NCBI GenBank assembly: GCA_937876055.1
Contig: CALEIW010000187.1
Span: 1-21,438, forward strand
Direction of reading: 5' to 3'
DNA from: an uncultured euryarchaeote
GTDB taxonomy: Archaea; Thermoplasmatota; Poseidoniia; Poseidoniales; Thalassarchaeaceae
DNA: 21,438 nt
In this document: positions 5,844 through 13,495 of the stretch, piece after piece
Numbering within the stretch: the first letter of the stretch is position 1
How the letters are laid out: each line of letters begins with the position of its first letter
Program-made: the position numbers and the translations under genes
Notes under the pieces: generated by a model
Seen by the model: the letters and a program-made list of their open reading frames with translations, nothing else
Told to the model about the DNA's origin: nothing
Database searches by the model: none

Positions 5844-8462
5844 TCATAGTTGACTTTGCTCACCAGACAATCCCTCATGGTAGCCTGAAGTTCGCAATAT
5901 GATTCTCTCTGCGATTTGTGAATCACCTTGCATTGCTACCTCATTGCTAATTGGTGGCCATTTTTCTATTGGTTGGGCCAACCAACCTACCATTGGGTGG
6001 GTTCTACCGGTACTTGGTGAACTTCCTTCAAGAACCGTATCAAGGGATTCCATTAGGTCAAGAAGTGGAGCGGCACTTTCTGGTAAAGTTCCTCGTTCAC
6101 TCCTTGACCTCAGCCTTCTAGCAAGCGAGTTACGAATTTCAGGACTACAACCAGGATGATACCTGTCCTCTAACCCAGGTGCAGTACTAGGCTCTCCCTT
6201 TGGCCTAAGGATAGCAGCACTCCAAGGTATTGGATTATCAAACAACCAATCCAAAGAAGATTCCTCGGCCAGAAGATTAGTCAATAGTTCAGGAGCCAAT
6301 AATGCCCACCAGTCTAATGGCAAATTGGCAATAATTGCCTCCAATTCTTCTATCTGCAGTTGTCTGGAGTTACGAATTCTTTCAACCAATAAAGACCAAA
6401 TCTTGAGGTCGTGGTCAATCGGGAAATCGTTAGCCCTTCTCAAAATTCCTTGTAACACTGGACCATAATTTGCCACATCCACCTGTTGGCTATTGTAAAT
6501 CCAATCAACAGATCGAAGTGCGGCTAGAGAATTACTAGGTGGATGGACAAGCCAAGCCTCCAAAGCCCATCGAATTAGATCCTCTTGCATATCTTCGGGT
6601 AACCAAGCAGCATTGCTCAGAAGTTGGGCTGCAACCCAAGACGCCCCTGGAGATGCATTTGCAGGATCAGTGGCGGGCCGGGTACGGAGGCCTATTTCGG
6701 AATCATTGTGCAGAAGTAAGCGAAGTTTCTCAGCAAAAATTTCCAACACCCTTGGAGGTGCTTCGTCGGCAACTTCGGCAAGTCTTTCAAGAGGTAAATA
6801 TTCCAAATCTAGTAGGGCAATCCATTCAGAATCAAGCCTAGAACGTAATCTCTGCCAACGATGCCAGCGTGTCTTTGGGGGAGATGCTATCCAAGCGGCT
6901 ATTGGATAACTTGCCTCCATCATGTTTGACCAGTCTTCATTTCCTTCAGGGAACTGTGCGATTGCTGAACCAATCATTGATGAGTCCACTAAATTGCTAG
7001 AAATATCTTCATTATCTAAACCCAAGATTTCCCATGGGGAAGGCGCTACCTCATCATCCTCAGTTACTTCTGGTGCCGTCGGTACCGGATCTACCAATCG
7101 CACCGGCATATCTCTACCGCCAAGAGTACGAAGCCTGAGCCAAGGAAGAGGTCTTAGGGGGTCAACAATAAGTTCATCAAAAATTTCTAGCGGTTGGCGC
7201 GGGTGGGATGAAAGTGTTAATCTCAATTTAGGATGGGAAATCACAGCACTAAGGACATCATCCGGAATTGTATCCGGGATCTCTAAAACCAATGGAGGTC
7301 GATTCTGTTCGGATACTGCCCATTCAATTAACGAAGTTATTGCCGTAGCCGCTAAACCACGAGTATCAAACAATCTCAATCCGCTTTCTTCTGTGGAAAA
7401 AGTCGCATCCTTCCAATCCTTCCTAAAGCGCCTCCATGTAGATTCTTCAGTCCTCACCCTTCGTGTTGAAGTCAAGCGTTCTCTCAAACTATTCAGCCTT
7501 CGTCGCCTTTCTGAAGGGGACAATCTAGGATGGGCTCGAATTATCCATGAATCTAAACAGGAAATTGGAAAATTCTGGCCAACGGTGTCTAATCCTCCCA
7601 AATCCGCGATTACTAGCGCATTAGCTCTAGCAGTTCGTAGTAGCATGCTCTTTGGTAACCTCTCTTCCATAACTGCAGATACCGGGTCTTTTGGCCGAAT
7701 ATCAGGGGATTGATTATGGCAATTACCCAGAATCCATGCCCCTCGGTGGTGGCTAGCTTCTGGCAGAGGTGGGTCTGGACGACGTGACGGATATTCAAAC
7801 CAGATTCCTGGGGCCAATGCTACCGGCCTATCTGAATCGACTAAACGGGCTCTTACAATTCCAAGTGTGTGATTTTCTCCTACATAGGAAGAAATGGTTT
7901 CTGGGTCATGACTCGAAGGGGGGTTCGGTAGCATTTCCATATTGTTCAGGTTAAACCATCTTGGAGCTCTCTCTCTCAAGACCGTCCAAATCCACGAGAC
8001 CCCTTCGTTTCCTGTGGAGGCCACTTCTGTGCTAGAACCTCTTGTAGGGCGATCTGGGATAAGAACAAGTGGAGTGTCTATCGGGGCAAGAAGTCCCAAG
8101 AGAATATTGGGCCCGTCTCTAGCAAGCAAGCAGTATTTGTTTGAAGGAGTGGGTAATGGTAGCACCTCAACTGCCCTAGCCAACTCATCAGAACGTATTG
8201 CTTCCCAACCAGATTGCGTAAGGTGTAGCCGTGCGCCACGTGCGCCGGCTACCTGGTCGCTGGCGACCAGTCCATCGTTTCTCATTCTTCTAAGTTCAGC
8301 AGAAGCGTGAGGAATTCTCAATCCCGTATCGCGAGCTAGGACACTCACTGTTGTGCCCCCGTCGGTTAATCGATCTAGTAATCGACGACGGTGTGCACTA
8401 CGAATTCTCTTGAGAGTAAACGAATCGGATGAAGAATTGGTGATTTGCAGTTCATCCGACAC
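5844..8462 (-). CDS. Large hypothetical protein with N-terminal winged helix-turn-helix
   Basis: An 872-residue protein starting with GTG (8462). Residues about 18-92 look like a MarR/ArsR-type winged helix: RRRLLDRLTDGG, TVSVLARDTGL, a recognition helix PHASAELRRMRNDGL, then a wing ending ARLHLTQSGWEAI. The remaining roughly 780 residues match no family I know. They are rich in Trp, Leu, Pro and Arg, with a basic stretch at 315-345 and a largely alpha-helical C-terminal half. There are no membrane segments, Walker motifs or metal clusters. It is probably cytoplasmic and DNA-binding at its N-terminus; the rest could be a sensor or protein-interaction scaffold. It is divergent from the two small winged-helix genes across a 259-base region holding repeated ACTAATTG elements. 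A GTG start was taken because no in-frame ATG precedes the fold. Confidence 0.75.
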   Translation of the reverse strand: MSDELQITNSSSDSFTLKRIRSAHRRRLLDRLTDGGTTVSVLARDTGLRIPHASAELRRMRNDGLVASDQVAGARGARLHLTQSGWEAIRSDELARAVEVLPLPTPSNKYCLLARDGPNILLGLLAPIDTPLVLIPDRPTRGSSTEVASTGNEGVSWIWTVLRERAPRWFNLNNMEMLPNPPSSHDPETISSYVGENHTLGIVRARLVDSDRPVALAPGIWFEYPSRRPDPPLPEASHHRGAWILGNCHNQSPDIRPKDPVSAVMEERLPKSMLLRTARANALVIADLGGLDTVGQNFPISCLDSWIIRAHPRLSPSERRRRLNSLRERLTSTRRVRTEESTWRRFRKDWKDATFSTEESGLRLFDTRGLAATAITSLIEWAVSEQNRPPLVLEIPDTIPDDVLSAVISHPKLRLTLSSHPRQPLEIFDELIVDPLRPLPWLRLRTLGGRDMPVRLVDPVPTAPEVTEDDEVAPSPWEILGLDNEDISSNLVDSSMIGSAIAQFPEGNEDWSNMMEASYPIAAWIASPPKTRWHRWQRLRSRLDSEWIALLDLEYLPLERLAEVADEAPPRVLEIFAEKLRLLLHNDSEIGLRTRPATDPANASPGASWVAAQLLSNAAWLPEDMQEDLIRWALEAWLVHPPSNSLAALRSVDWIYNSQQVDVANYGPVLQGILRRANDFPIDHDLKIWSLLVERIRNSRQLQIEELEAIIANLPLDWWALLAPELLTNLLAEESSLDWLFDNPIPWSAAILRPKGEPSTAPGLEDRYHPGCSPEIRNSLARRLRSRSERGTLPESAAPLLDLMESLDTVLEGSSPSTGRTHPMVGWLAQPIEKWPPISNEVAMQGDSQIAERIILRTSGYHEGLSGEQSQL

Positions 8463-8721
8463 TAATTGCCCTCTCCTAATTCAATTAGTTAGACTGTCCT
8501 ACTTAAATTATTCTTGTTAGTTACATTTTGTTACACATTTCTTATGGAAAAATTAACAGTTTCATTTCTACACTGATTTTTGTCATGAAATCCAGTTACT
8601 TCTGTGCAACTATTTGTAACTAATTGACCCTGTAAGGTGCAGAACTGTTATATCAACGTCTGCCGTCCTGTCGGTAACGGACTCGATATGCGGTGCGTTT
8701 GACTCGGAGGAATAGGAAGAA
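8463..8721. promoter_or_regulatory. Divergent regulatory region with ACTAATTG repeats
   Basis: An A/T-rich gap between divergent genes. The octamer ACTAATTG occurs three times, counting both strands: 8461-8468, 8482-8489 (as CAATTAGT) and 8619-8626. The last two form an 11-bp perfect inverted repeat: TCAATTAGTTA at 8481-8491 and TAACTAATTGA at 8617-8627. AGTTAC (8594-8599) and GTAACT (8616-8621) add a smaller inverted pair. A TATA-like GTTATATCAAC lies at about 8647-8657 and would suit transcription of the gene at 8722. Possible operators for one of the winged-helix proteins encoded on either side; the binding protein is inferred. Confidence 0.4.
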
Positions 8722-9000
8722 ATGGGCTCGCGGAACTTGCGTGAACTGATTCGGAAATACCTCTCTGAGCGACCGCGAAATACAATCGAGATTTCTGCTT
8801 GGCTAGCTAACCAGATAGATTCTGCAAACAGCCCCTCGGACATAACGAGCATACTGGAATCGGATGATCAGATCACCCGAATAGGTACTGTTCGAAAGAG
8901 CGGCATGAGAAGAGCCGAATCGCCTGTCTCGGAATGGGCATCAAATGGTTGGGTTGAACATCACGAGAGGAAAGAGTCCGGAAAAAACAAGGAGAGATAA
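8722..9000 (+). CDS. Small winged-helix-like protein, first of a tandem pair
   Basis: A 92-residue, highly charged protein. The pattern LRELIRKYLSERPRNTIEISAWL (in pieces: a first helix, then a helix-turn-helix-like TIEISAWLANQI) followed by ITSILESDDQITRIGTV and a W-containing strand is what a small winged helix shows. It aligns by eye with the next gene: LR-x2-I-[RK]-K-[YF]-L near the start, T-x-EI, then an L-x-S/K-D-x2-I-x-[RK] segment. Ribosome-binding purines (GGAGG 8706-8710, GGAAG 8715-8719) precede the ATG, and a TATA-like box lies about 70 bases upstream. The C-terminus is a polar basic tail. It probably binds nucleic acid; its target is unknown. The two genes form a likely two-gene transcript. 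Confidence 0.6.
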   Translation: MGSRNLRELIRKYLSERPRNTIEISAWLANQIDSANSPSDITSILESDDQITRIGTVRKSGMRRAESPVSEWASNGWVEHHERKESGKNKER

Positions 9001-9002
9001 TA

Positions 9003-9257
9003 ATGCGCACAACAAGACTAAGACAGAAAATAAAGAAATTCCTAAACGACCGAGGAGAGGCAAATACCACAGAAATCCTCGAACACGTGAACTCAACAAT
9101 GAGACATGGAACAACCCCTCAACAACTCGGTAACGTTCTCTCAAAGGACAAAGACATACTCAAGGTAGCAACAACAAAGCGCGGCGGTGCACTCTCCGGC
9201 CGCTACGAAATCTGTGTATGGACATTGAGACCTGGAGTCCTAGACGGCGAGAATTGA
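9003..9257 (+). CDS. Small winged-helix-like protein, second of the tandem pair
   Basis: An 84-residue basic protein starting two bases after the stop of the previous gene, so the pair is almost certainly co-transcribed and translationally coupled (GGAGAG just upstream). The N-terminal helix RLRQKIKKFLNDRG, then NTTEILEHVNSTM and LGNVLSKDKDILKVATTKRGG suggest a winged helix in which the basic TTKRGG turn could be the wing. It is similar in layout to the upstream protein, which suggests an old tandem duplication, although identity is low. It converges on the aldolase gene with a 17-base gap. Function is inferred from fold only. Confidence 0.6.
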   Translation: MRTTRLRQKIKKFLNDRGEANTTEILEHVNSTMRHGTTPQQLGNVLSKDKDILKVATTKRGGALSGRYEICVWTLRPGVLDGEN

Positions 9258-9274
9258 AACTCAAGTCTTTACGA

Positions 9275-10285
9275 TTAAGCTTCTAATTCTGTAGACCATT
9301 CGCCGCTACGAGCTAGACTATTCATTGCCGCTCGATGGGCAAATGCATTCTGACTCTCTTCATTAGAACCGCTTGCCCATGTTTGCAAAGCGTGTGCCAG
9401 TAGTGCCCTACCATAAGAGTAGGATAATTGCCAAGGGTGTTCGACAGCCATACTATTCATCAAATTGAGGTGTGCTGTTGCATCCTCATCCGACTGACCT
9501 CCTGAAAGAAATACAATACCTGGAAGTTCATGTGGAACGTGTGCTGTCAGGCAATCCACGGTCATCTGTGCTGCTTTTTCGCGAGTTCCTTGGTCTTCGC
9601 AGGATTTGCCGGGTAAGACCATGTTCGGTTTGAGTAAAGCCCCAGGAATATGGACGCCCTGAATTTCACACTCTGCAAATGTAGCGTCGAGAATTCTTGC
9701 AGTGACCTCGAAGCAGGTTTGTGAATCATGATCGCCGTCCATCAAGACTTCCGGCTCGATGATTGGAACCAAACCCTGTTCTTGGCAGATGGCTGCGTAT
9801 CTTGCAAGAGCATGGGCATTAGTGGAAATATTTGCATCACTAGGCATTCCATCTCCAATTCTGATTACTGCTCGCCATTTTGCAAATCTAGCACCCAAGG
9901 CGAAGTATTCCATGCACCTTTCCCGTAGTCCGTCCAATCCTTCTGTGACCTTTTCACCAGAATGATGAGCCAATTCCTTAGCCCCTGTATCTACTTTTAT
10001 TCCCGGGTGAACTCCTCTACTTGCGAGATATTCAGGGATTGGTGTACCGTCGTCCATAGTTTGACGAATTGTCTCATCAAAGAGAATAACACCACTAATC
10101 GCAGATTCATAATCTGGTGTAGCAAATATGTTTGAACGGTAAGCTCGACGGGTTTCTGGAGAAGGTTCTACCCCTACAGCCTCTAGTCTGTTTGACATTG
10201 TTCCATTGCTCTCATCCGCGGCGAGAATTCCTCTACCAGGTGCTACAAGTTCTCTCGCTGTTTTCTCAAGTAGTTCGGTGTCCAT
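9275..10285 (-). CDS. Class I fructose-bisphosphate aldolase (eukaryotic/bacterial type)
   Basis: A 336-residue Schiff-base aldolase that interconverts fructose 1,6-bisphosphate with dihydroxyacetone phosphate and glyceraldehyde 3-phosphate. Family landmarks: GRGILAADES (18-26), K97 in IKVDTG, FAKWRAVIRI (134-143, K136), PIIEPEVLMDG (174-184, E177 and E179), the Schiff-base lysine K219 in LLKPNMVLPG, and GIVFLSGGQSDEDAT (256-270). This is the glycolytic class I family of animals, plants and some bacteria (PF00274), not the archaeal DhnA-type aldolase or the bifunctional FBP aldolase/phosphatase. The conserved C-terminal tyrosine of eukaryotic enzymes is absent; the protein ends ELEA. It follows glpX after 69 bases on the same strand, so the two probably act together in gluconeogenesis. 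A transferred origin is likely. Confidence 0.93.
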   Translation of the reverse strand: MDTELLEKTARELVAPGRGILAADESNGTMSNRLEAVGVEPSPETRRAYRSNIFATPDYESAISGVILFDETIRQTMDDGTPIPEYLASRGVHPGIKVDTGAKELAHHSGEKVTEGLDGLRERCMEYFALGARFAKWRAVIRIGDGMPSDANISTNAHALARYAAICQEQGLVPIIEPEVLMDGDHDSQTCFEVTARILDATFAECEIQGVHIPGALLKPNMVLPGKSCEDQGTREKAAQMTVDCLTAHVPHELPGIVFLSGGQSDEDATAHLNLMNSMAVEHPWQLSYSYGRALLAHALQTWASGSNEESQNAFAHRAAMNSLARSGEWSTELEA

Positions 10286-10354
10286 ATGTGAACCTCGGCC
10301 GGACGTGGTGGGATTAGGAAAAGAATCCTTTGCTCGTAAAGTATGGAATTTGAT

Positions 10355-11308
10355 TCATGCTGAGCGAATGTTATCAACGAATTTATGACCGCCAGATGCT
10401 ACATCAATAACCTCTGATTGAACTGAAAATCGACCATCTGATAATTCTTCGACTCCAAAGGTCCTACCCGGGCAAACTCCTGTGCCGATGAATACTGCAT
10501 CTTCGCTAGCACAGAGTTCATCTCTTCCCCAAAGTCTCTCTATATCTCCATCAATCATCACTTCAGCGCGCTCCCTGTGCCCTTCATTCTTGAACACAAG
10601 TCGACCTTCAAACGGGGCGTCTAAACCCCTCAATGCAGTGGCTGTGATTACTCCTTCTGGCGCGGCTCCAATCCCCATTAGCATATCGATTTCCGATTTA
10701 GGATCAGCAGCATTGAGCGCCGCTGAGACGTCTCCATCCCCAATCAATACAATGTTCACATTATGTTGATTCAATTCTGAAATCAGTTTCTCATGTCGCG
10801 GCCTATCCATAACGACGATATTGAGTTCAGACTCCTTCTTTCCCAAGGCCGCGGCAGCGGCTTCAACATTGTAGGAGGTAGAAGCATCGAGGCTAATTTC
10901 ACCTTCTAATTCTGCGGAACCTGCGATTTTATTCATGTAACAATCAGGTGCATGAAGTAGAGTGCCACGTGGTGCTGCAGCAAGTACTGCCATTGCATTC
11001 GGTAAGTCATGTGCCACGTGATTGGTGCATTCGAGAGGATCTACTGCAATATCGATTGAGGGCGCGTCCGAGTTACCTTGCATAGAACCTAGAGGCTCTC
11101 CAATCCATAACATTGGAGCATCATCTCGCTCTCCTTCTCCGATAGCAACCCTACCATCGAATGGAACCTCGTCGAAGATGGCTCTCATGGCTTCTACAGC
11201 TGCTCCATCAGCGGCTTTACCGTCTCCCTTTCCACGCCATGCAGCGGCTGCGATCGCAGCGGCTTCGGTCGCAGCAAGAAAATGACTCTCTAAATCGATG
11301 GTCGCCAT
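10355..11308 (-). CDS. glpX: Fructose-1,6-bisphosphatase class II (GlpX type)
   Basis: A 317-residue GlpX-family phosphatase removing the 1-phosphate of fructose 1,6-bisphosphate. Motifs match the family in order: GDGKAADGAAVEAMR (28-42), IGEGERDDAPML (56-67), DIAVDPLE (86-93), HAPDCYMNKIA (about 118-128) and the late IGAAPEGVITATALR. The metal-binding acidic residues corresponding to D33, E57, D85 and E88 of the E. coli enzyme are visible as D34, E58, D86 or D90, and E93. One oddity: the normally invariant DPxEGT reads DPLECT, a Gly to Cys change next to the active site. The gene sits 25 bases after moaC and before the aldolase, and most archaea lack GlpX, so it pairs with the aldolase as a bacterial-style gluconeogenic module. 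Some family members also act on sedoheptulose 1,7-bisphosphate. Confidence 0.92.
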   Translation of the reverse strand: MATIDLESHFLAATEAAAIAAAAWRGKGDGKAADGAAVEAMRAIFDEVPFDGRVAIGEGERDDAPMLWIGEPLGSMQGNSDAPSIDIAVDPLECTNHVAHDLPNAMAVLAAAPRGTLLHAPDCYMNKIAGSAELEGEISLDASTSYNVEAAAAALGKKESELNIVVMDRPRHEKLISELNQHNVNIVLIGDGDVSAALNAADPKSEIDMLMGIGAAPEGVITATALRGLDAPFEGRLVFKNEGHRERAEVMIDGDIERLWGRDELCASEDAVFIGTGVCPGRTFGVEELSDGRFSVQSEVIDVASGGHKFVDNIRSA

Positions 11309-11333
11309 GAATACCTCGAATAGCGTTCAGCCT

Positions 11334-11807
11334 TCAATCATGCGGGTCGCCCTTGCTCTTTTTGAGTACCCTTACTCCATCAATTTGGGCGACCGGATAT
11401 TGCCCATTAGTGTCCTTTTCAACAGATTTGAGCATATCCCAGGCACACAAAAGGCCTGCATTAACTCCACACAAAGCCTCCATCTCCACCCCAGTAGTCC
11501 AGTGTGTTCGAACCGTTACTGTACATCGCAGTGAATCTTTCTCAATTGACCAATCAACAGTACAACCCTCAATTGGAATTGGATGACAATGAGGAAGGGT
11601 TCGAGGAGTTTCCTTGACTGCCTGAATTACTGCAACCGTCGAAGCTTCGCGAACATCGCCTTTTGGAGATCTTCCATTCGCAACGACATCGAGACTTGCG
11701 GATGATAAATGAAGAAGGCCGGTTGCAACTGCTTCACGAGATACTATTGGCTTCGAGCCAACATCAATTATTCCAGTAATTGTATCCTTCAAACTCGCGG
11801 CCTCCAA
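11334..11807 (-). CDS. moaC: Cyclic pyranopterin monophosphate synthase MoaC
   Basis: A 157-residue MoaC, which converts the MoaA product into cyclic pyranopterin monophosphate in molybdenum/tungsten cofactor synthesis. Clear motifs: VGSKPIVSREAVATG (16-30), KGDVREASTVAVIQAVK (49-65), the phosphate-binding LPHCHP (71-76), TGVEMEALCGV (105-115) and WDMLKSVEKD (123-132) with the catalytic aspartate and lysines. It ends GQYPVAQIDGVRVLKKSKGD as usual. The start at 11807 leaves a 15-residue lead before the conserved region, normal for archaeal homologues. It is divergent from the ferredoxin with only 38 bases between starts, and probably leads a transcript with glpX and the aldolase. moaE lies about 1.7 kb away on the same strand. 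Confidence 0.94.
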   Translation of the reverse strand: MEAASLKDTITGIIDVGSKPIVSREAVATGLLHLSSASLDVVANGRSPKGDVREASTVAVIQAVKETPRTLPHCHPIPIEGCTVDWSIEKDSLRCTVTVRTHWTTGVEMEALCGVNAGLLCAWDMLKSVEKDTNGQYPVAQIDGVRVLKKSKGDPHD

Positions 11808-11828
11808 TTAACCGGGGGGTGCACATCC

Positions 11829-11839
11829 CTAATCATTAG
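11829..11839. promoter_or_regulatory. Palindrome between divergent moaC and ferredoxin starts
   Basis: CTAAT, C, ATTAG: a perfect 5-1-5 palindrome inside the 38-base gap between divergent start codons. The gap is so short that both messages are probably leaderless and their core promoters lie within or overlap the opposite genes. A site here could affect both. The symmetry is seen; the role is inferred. Confidence 0.25.
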
Positions 11840-11845
11840 TGCGGA

Positions 11846-12148
11846 ATGAATCACTGCGCTGAAATACCCAAACCAAAGCCACGATACATGGCAGAGGCCT
11901 TCCGTGACAAGGCAACTCCAGGAGAGGTGCCTCAATTAGAGTCGGGAGTCGACCACGATAAGCCGACTTCTGAAGGCATGACCTTACAGGTATTAGACCA
12001 ACTCTGTGTTGGTTGTTCTTACTGCCTTATGGCCTGCAAAGATGATGCTTTGATCGTCGAGGGTTTGTGCGAAGTGATTCAAGATAATTGCACAGATTGT
12101 CTCAGATGTTTGCTTTGGTGTCCAACTGGAGCTTTAGTTTACGCTTGA
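11846..12148 (+). CDS. 2[4Fe-4S] ferredoxin with N-terminal extension
   Basis: A 100-residue protein with a bacterial-type 2[4Fe-4S] domain in its C-terminal half: CVGCSYCLMAC (C54, C57, C60, C64) and CTDCLRCLLWCP (C82, C85, C88, C92). The usual proline after the first cluster's fourth cysteine is lysine. The N-terminal 45 residues form a hydrophilic, proline- and charge-rich extension with no recognised motif. The next gene starts 3 bases after the stop, so this ferredoxin probably donates electrons to, or accepts them from, the CrtI-like flavoprotein encoded there. Similar ferredoxin/flavoprotein gene pairs serve archaeal geranylgeranyl reductases. A role as a carrier for the oxygenase about 4 kb downstream is possible but unsupported by linkage. 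Confidence 0.88.
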   Translation: MNHCAEIPKPKPRYMAEAFRDKATPGEVPQLESGVDHDKPTSEGMTLQVLDQLCVGCSYCLMACKDDALIVEGLCEVIQDNCTDCLRCLLWCPTGALVYA

Positions 12149-12151
12149 GGT

Positions 12152-13495
12152 GTGGATTTGTCGAAGAGTAAAGCATTGGTAATCGGAGCAGGTTTAGGCG
12201 GCCTGTCTTCGGCTGCTAAACTTGCACAGACCGAAGATTACGATGTAACAGTCTACGAAAGGATGTCTTTTGCCGGTGGGAGATTTACGCAGCATGACCA
12301 CGATGGATATCAAATCCCAACCGGTGCTGTACATATGATCCCTCATGGCAAGAAGGGGCCGTTTGCGGATTTGATTTTAGGAAAGAAAAGTAAGGGCGGT
12401 CTAGATTTAGGTCGGCATGGAGTCGAATTACTCCCTACAAGTCATTTTGCTTGCCAAATGATAGATGGTAAGTTTCAGGGTGCAAATTCAATCTACGGTG
12501 TTTTACCTTGGTTTACCGCTAAAGATACTCTGAACATGCCACGTCTACTAACTAAGGGTGCAAAACAGCCGTGGGGAGACGAATCTGAAGATGGGAAAAC
12601 TTGGCTGAATAGACACTTTAGCCCACAATTTGTTGATTTTGTTGACGCTTTTTCGAATTTCGCAATTAGCCTTAGATTCGATCAAATGCCTGCTTCTTCA
12701 GTTGTCCGTGTCCTACAGAACTCATTCTGGAGCGACCGCCCTCATGTCCCGAAAGGAGGTTGTAAGGGAGTGATTGATGGCCTAAGGAAGGATTTGAGAG
12801 AGAATGGGGCGAGAGTAAAACTCAGTCACGAAGTTACTGAGATTCTTCCCGGTAGTGCCGAGGAGGAAACCAAGGACAATCGATTCTGTGTAGGTGTTCG
12901 ACGTCGAGGAAGAGAAGAGGCAACCTGGGTTGGTGCTGATTCGATTATCCATAATGGAGGGCATCCTAATCTAATCAAAGCCCTATCAGATGATTTTGAA
13001 GTTGGAAATGATGTCAAAACACAAATCGAAACGACGCAAGCAGTAGGGGGAATTGGATTCTGCTTTGCACTAGACGACGATATTCCCGTCAGGAGTAGCG
13101 GAGTGACTATGTTACCGAATCTAGATCGAGTTGGCGGATTCGTAATTCCAACCTTCTCGGACCCCAGTCTTGCACCTGAAGGAAAACACCTGATGATCAC
13201 TCACCAATATGTTCCGGATGCATCTGTGAAATCGGAAATCAGCAAGGGGCGAGAAGATCTCTATGAGGCAATTCCATGGCTTGCTGACCACGGCGAGGAA
13301 ATCTGTGTCCATACATATCATCGAAATTGGCCATGTAATCGAGCACCTCAAGGAGCTGAGTTACCAATGGATGTCGGTGTAGACGGAATCCGTTGCGTAG
13401 GAGACGGAGTGAAAGGCCACGGGTGGATGATGGTAGAGGGAATCTCTGCTAATGTCCCTTACGCTGTTGATGAAATAATGGCGGGAATGAATTAA
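12152..13495 (+). CDS. CrtI-like FAD/NAD(P)-dependent oxidoreductase
   Basis: A 447-residue protein starting with GTG, three bases after the ferredoxin stop. The N-terminal Rossmann fold has GAGLGGLSSAAKLA (12-25), the acidic end of the second strand and the ERMSFAGGRF motif (36-45) that marks the phytoene desaturase/amine-oxidase flavoprotein superfamily. The C-terminal FAD-contact region reads GDGVKGHGWMMVEGISANVPYAVDEI. Length and layout fit CrtI-like desaturases, isomerases and saturases acting on isoprenoids. Close pairing with a ferredoxin suggests a ferredoxin-dependent reduction, for example of isoprenoid double bonds, but the substrate cannot be deduced. Its stop codon shares the tetranucleotide TTAA with the stop of the convergent moaE gene. 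Confidence 0.82.
   Translation: MDLSKSKALVIGAGLGGLSSAAKLAQTEDYDVTVYERMSFAGGRFTQHDHDGYQIPTGAVHMIPHGKKGPFADLILGKKSKGGLDLGRHGVELLPTSHFACQMIDGKFQGANSIYGVLPWFTAKDTLNMPRLLTKGAKQPWGDESEDGKTWLNRHFSPQFVDFVDAFSNFAISLRFDQMPASSVVRVLQNSFWSDRPHVPKGGCKGVIDGLRKDLRENGARVKLSHEVTEILPGSAEEETKDNRFCVGVRRRGREEATWVGADSIIHNGGHPNLIKALSDDFEVGNDVKTQIETTQAVGGIGFCFALDDDIPVRSSGVTMLPNLDRVGGFVIPTFSDPSLAPEGKHLMITHQYVPDASVKSEISKGREDLYEAIPWLADHGEEICVHTYHRNWPCNRAPQGAELPMDVGVDGIRCVGDGVKGHGWMMVEGISANVPYAVDEIMAGMN

Noticed and set aside
6922..7713. 263-codon plus-strand frame
   Set aside because: Lies entirely inside the 872-residue minus-strand gene; Ser-rich composition is what an antisense frame gives.
8941..9144. Open frames opposite and overlapping the two small winged-helix genes
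   Set aside because: The plus-strand pair has ribosome-binding purines, tight coupling and a consistent fold pattern; the alternatives do not.
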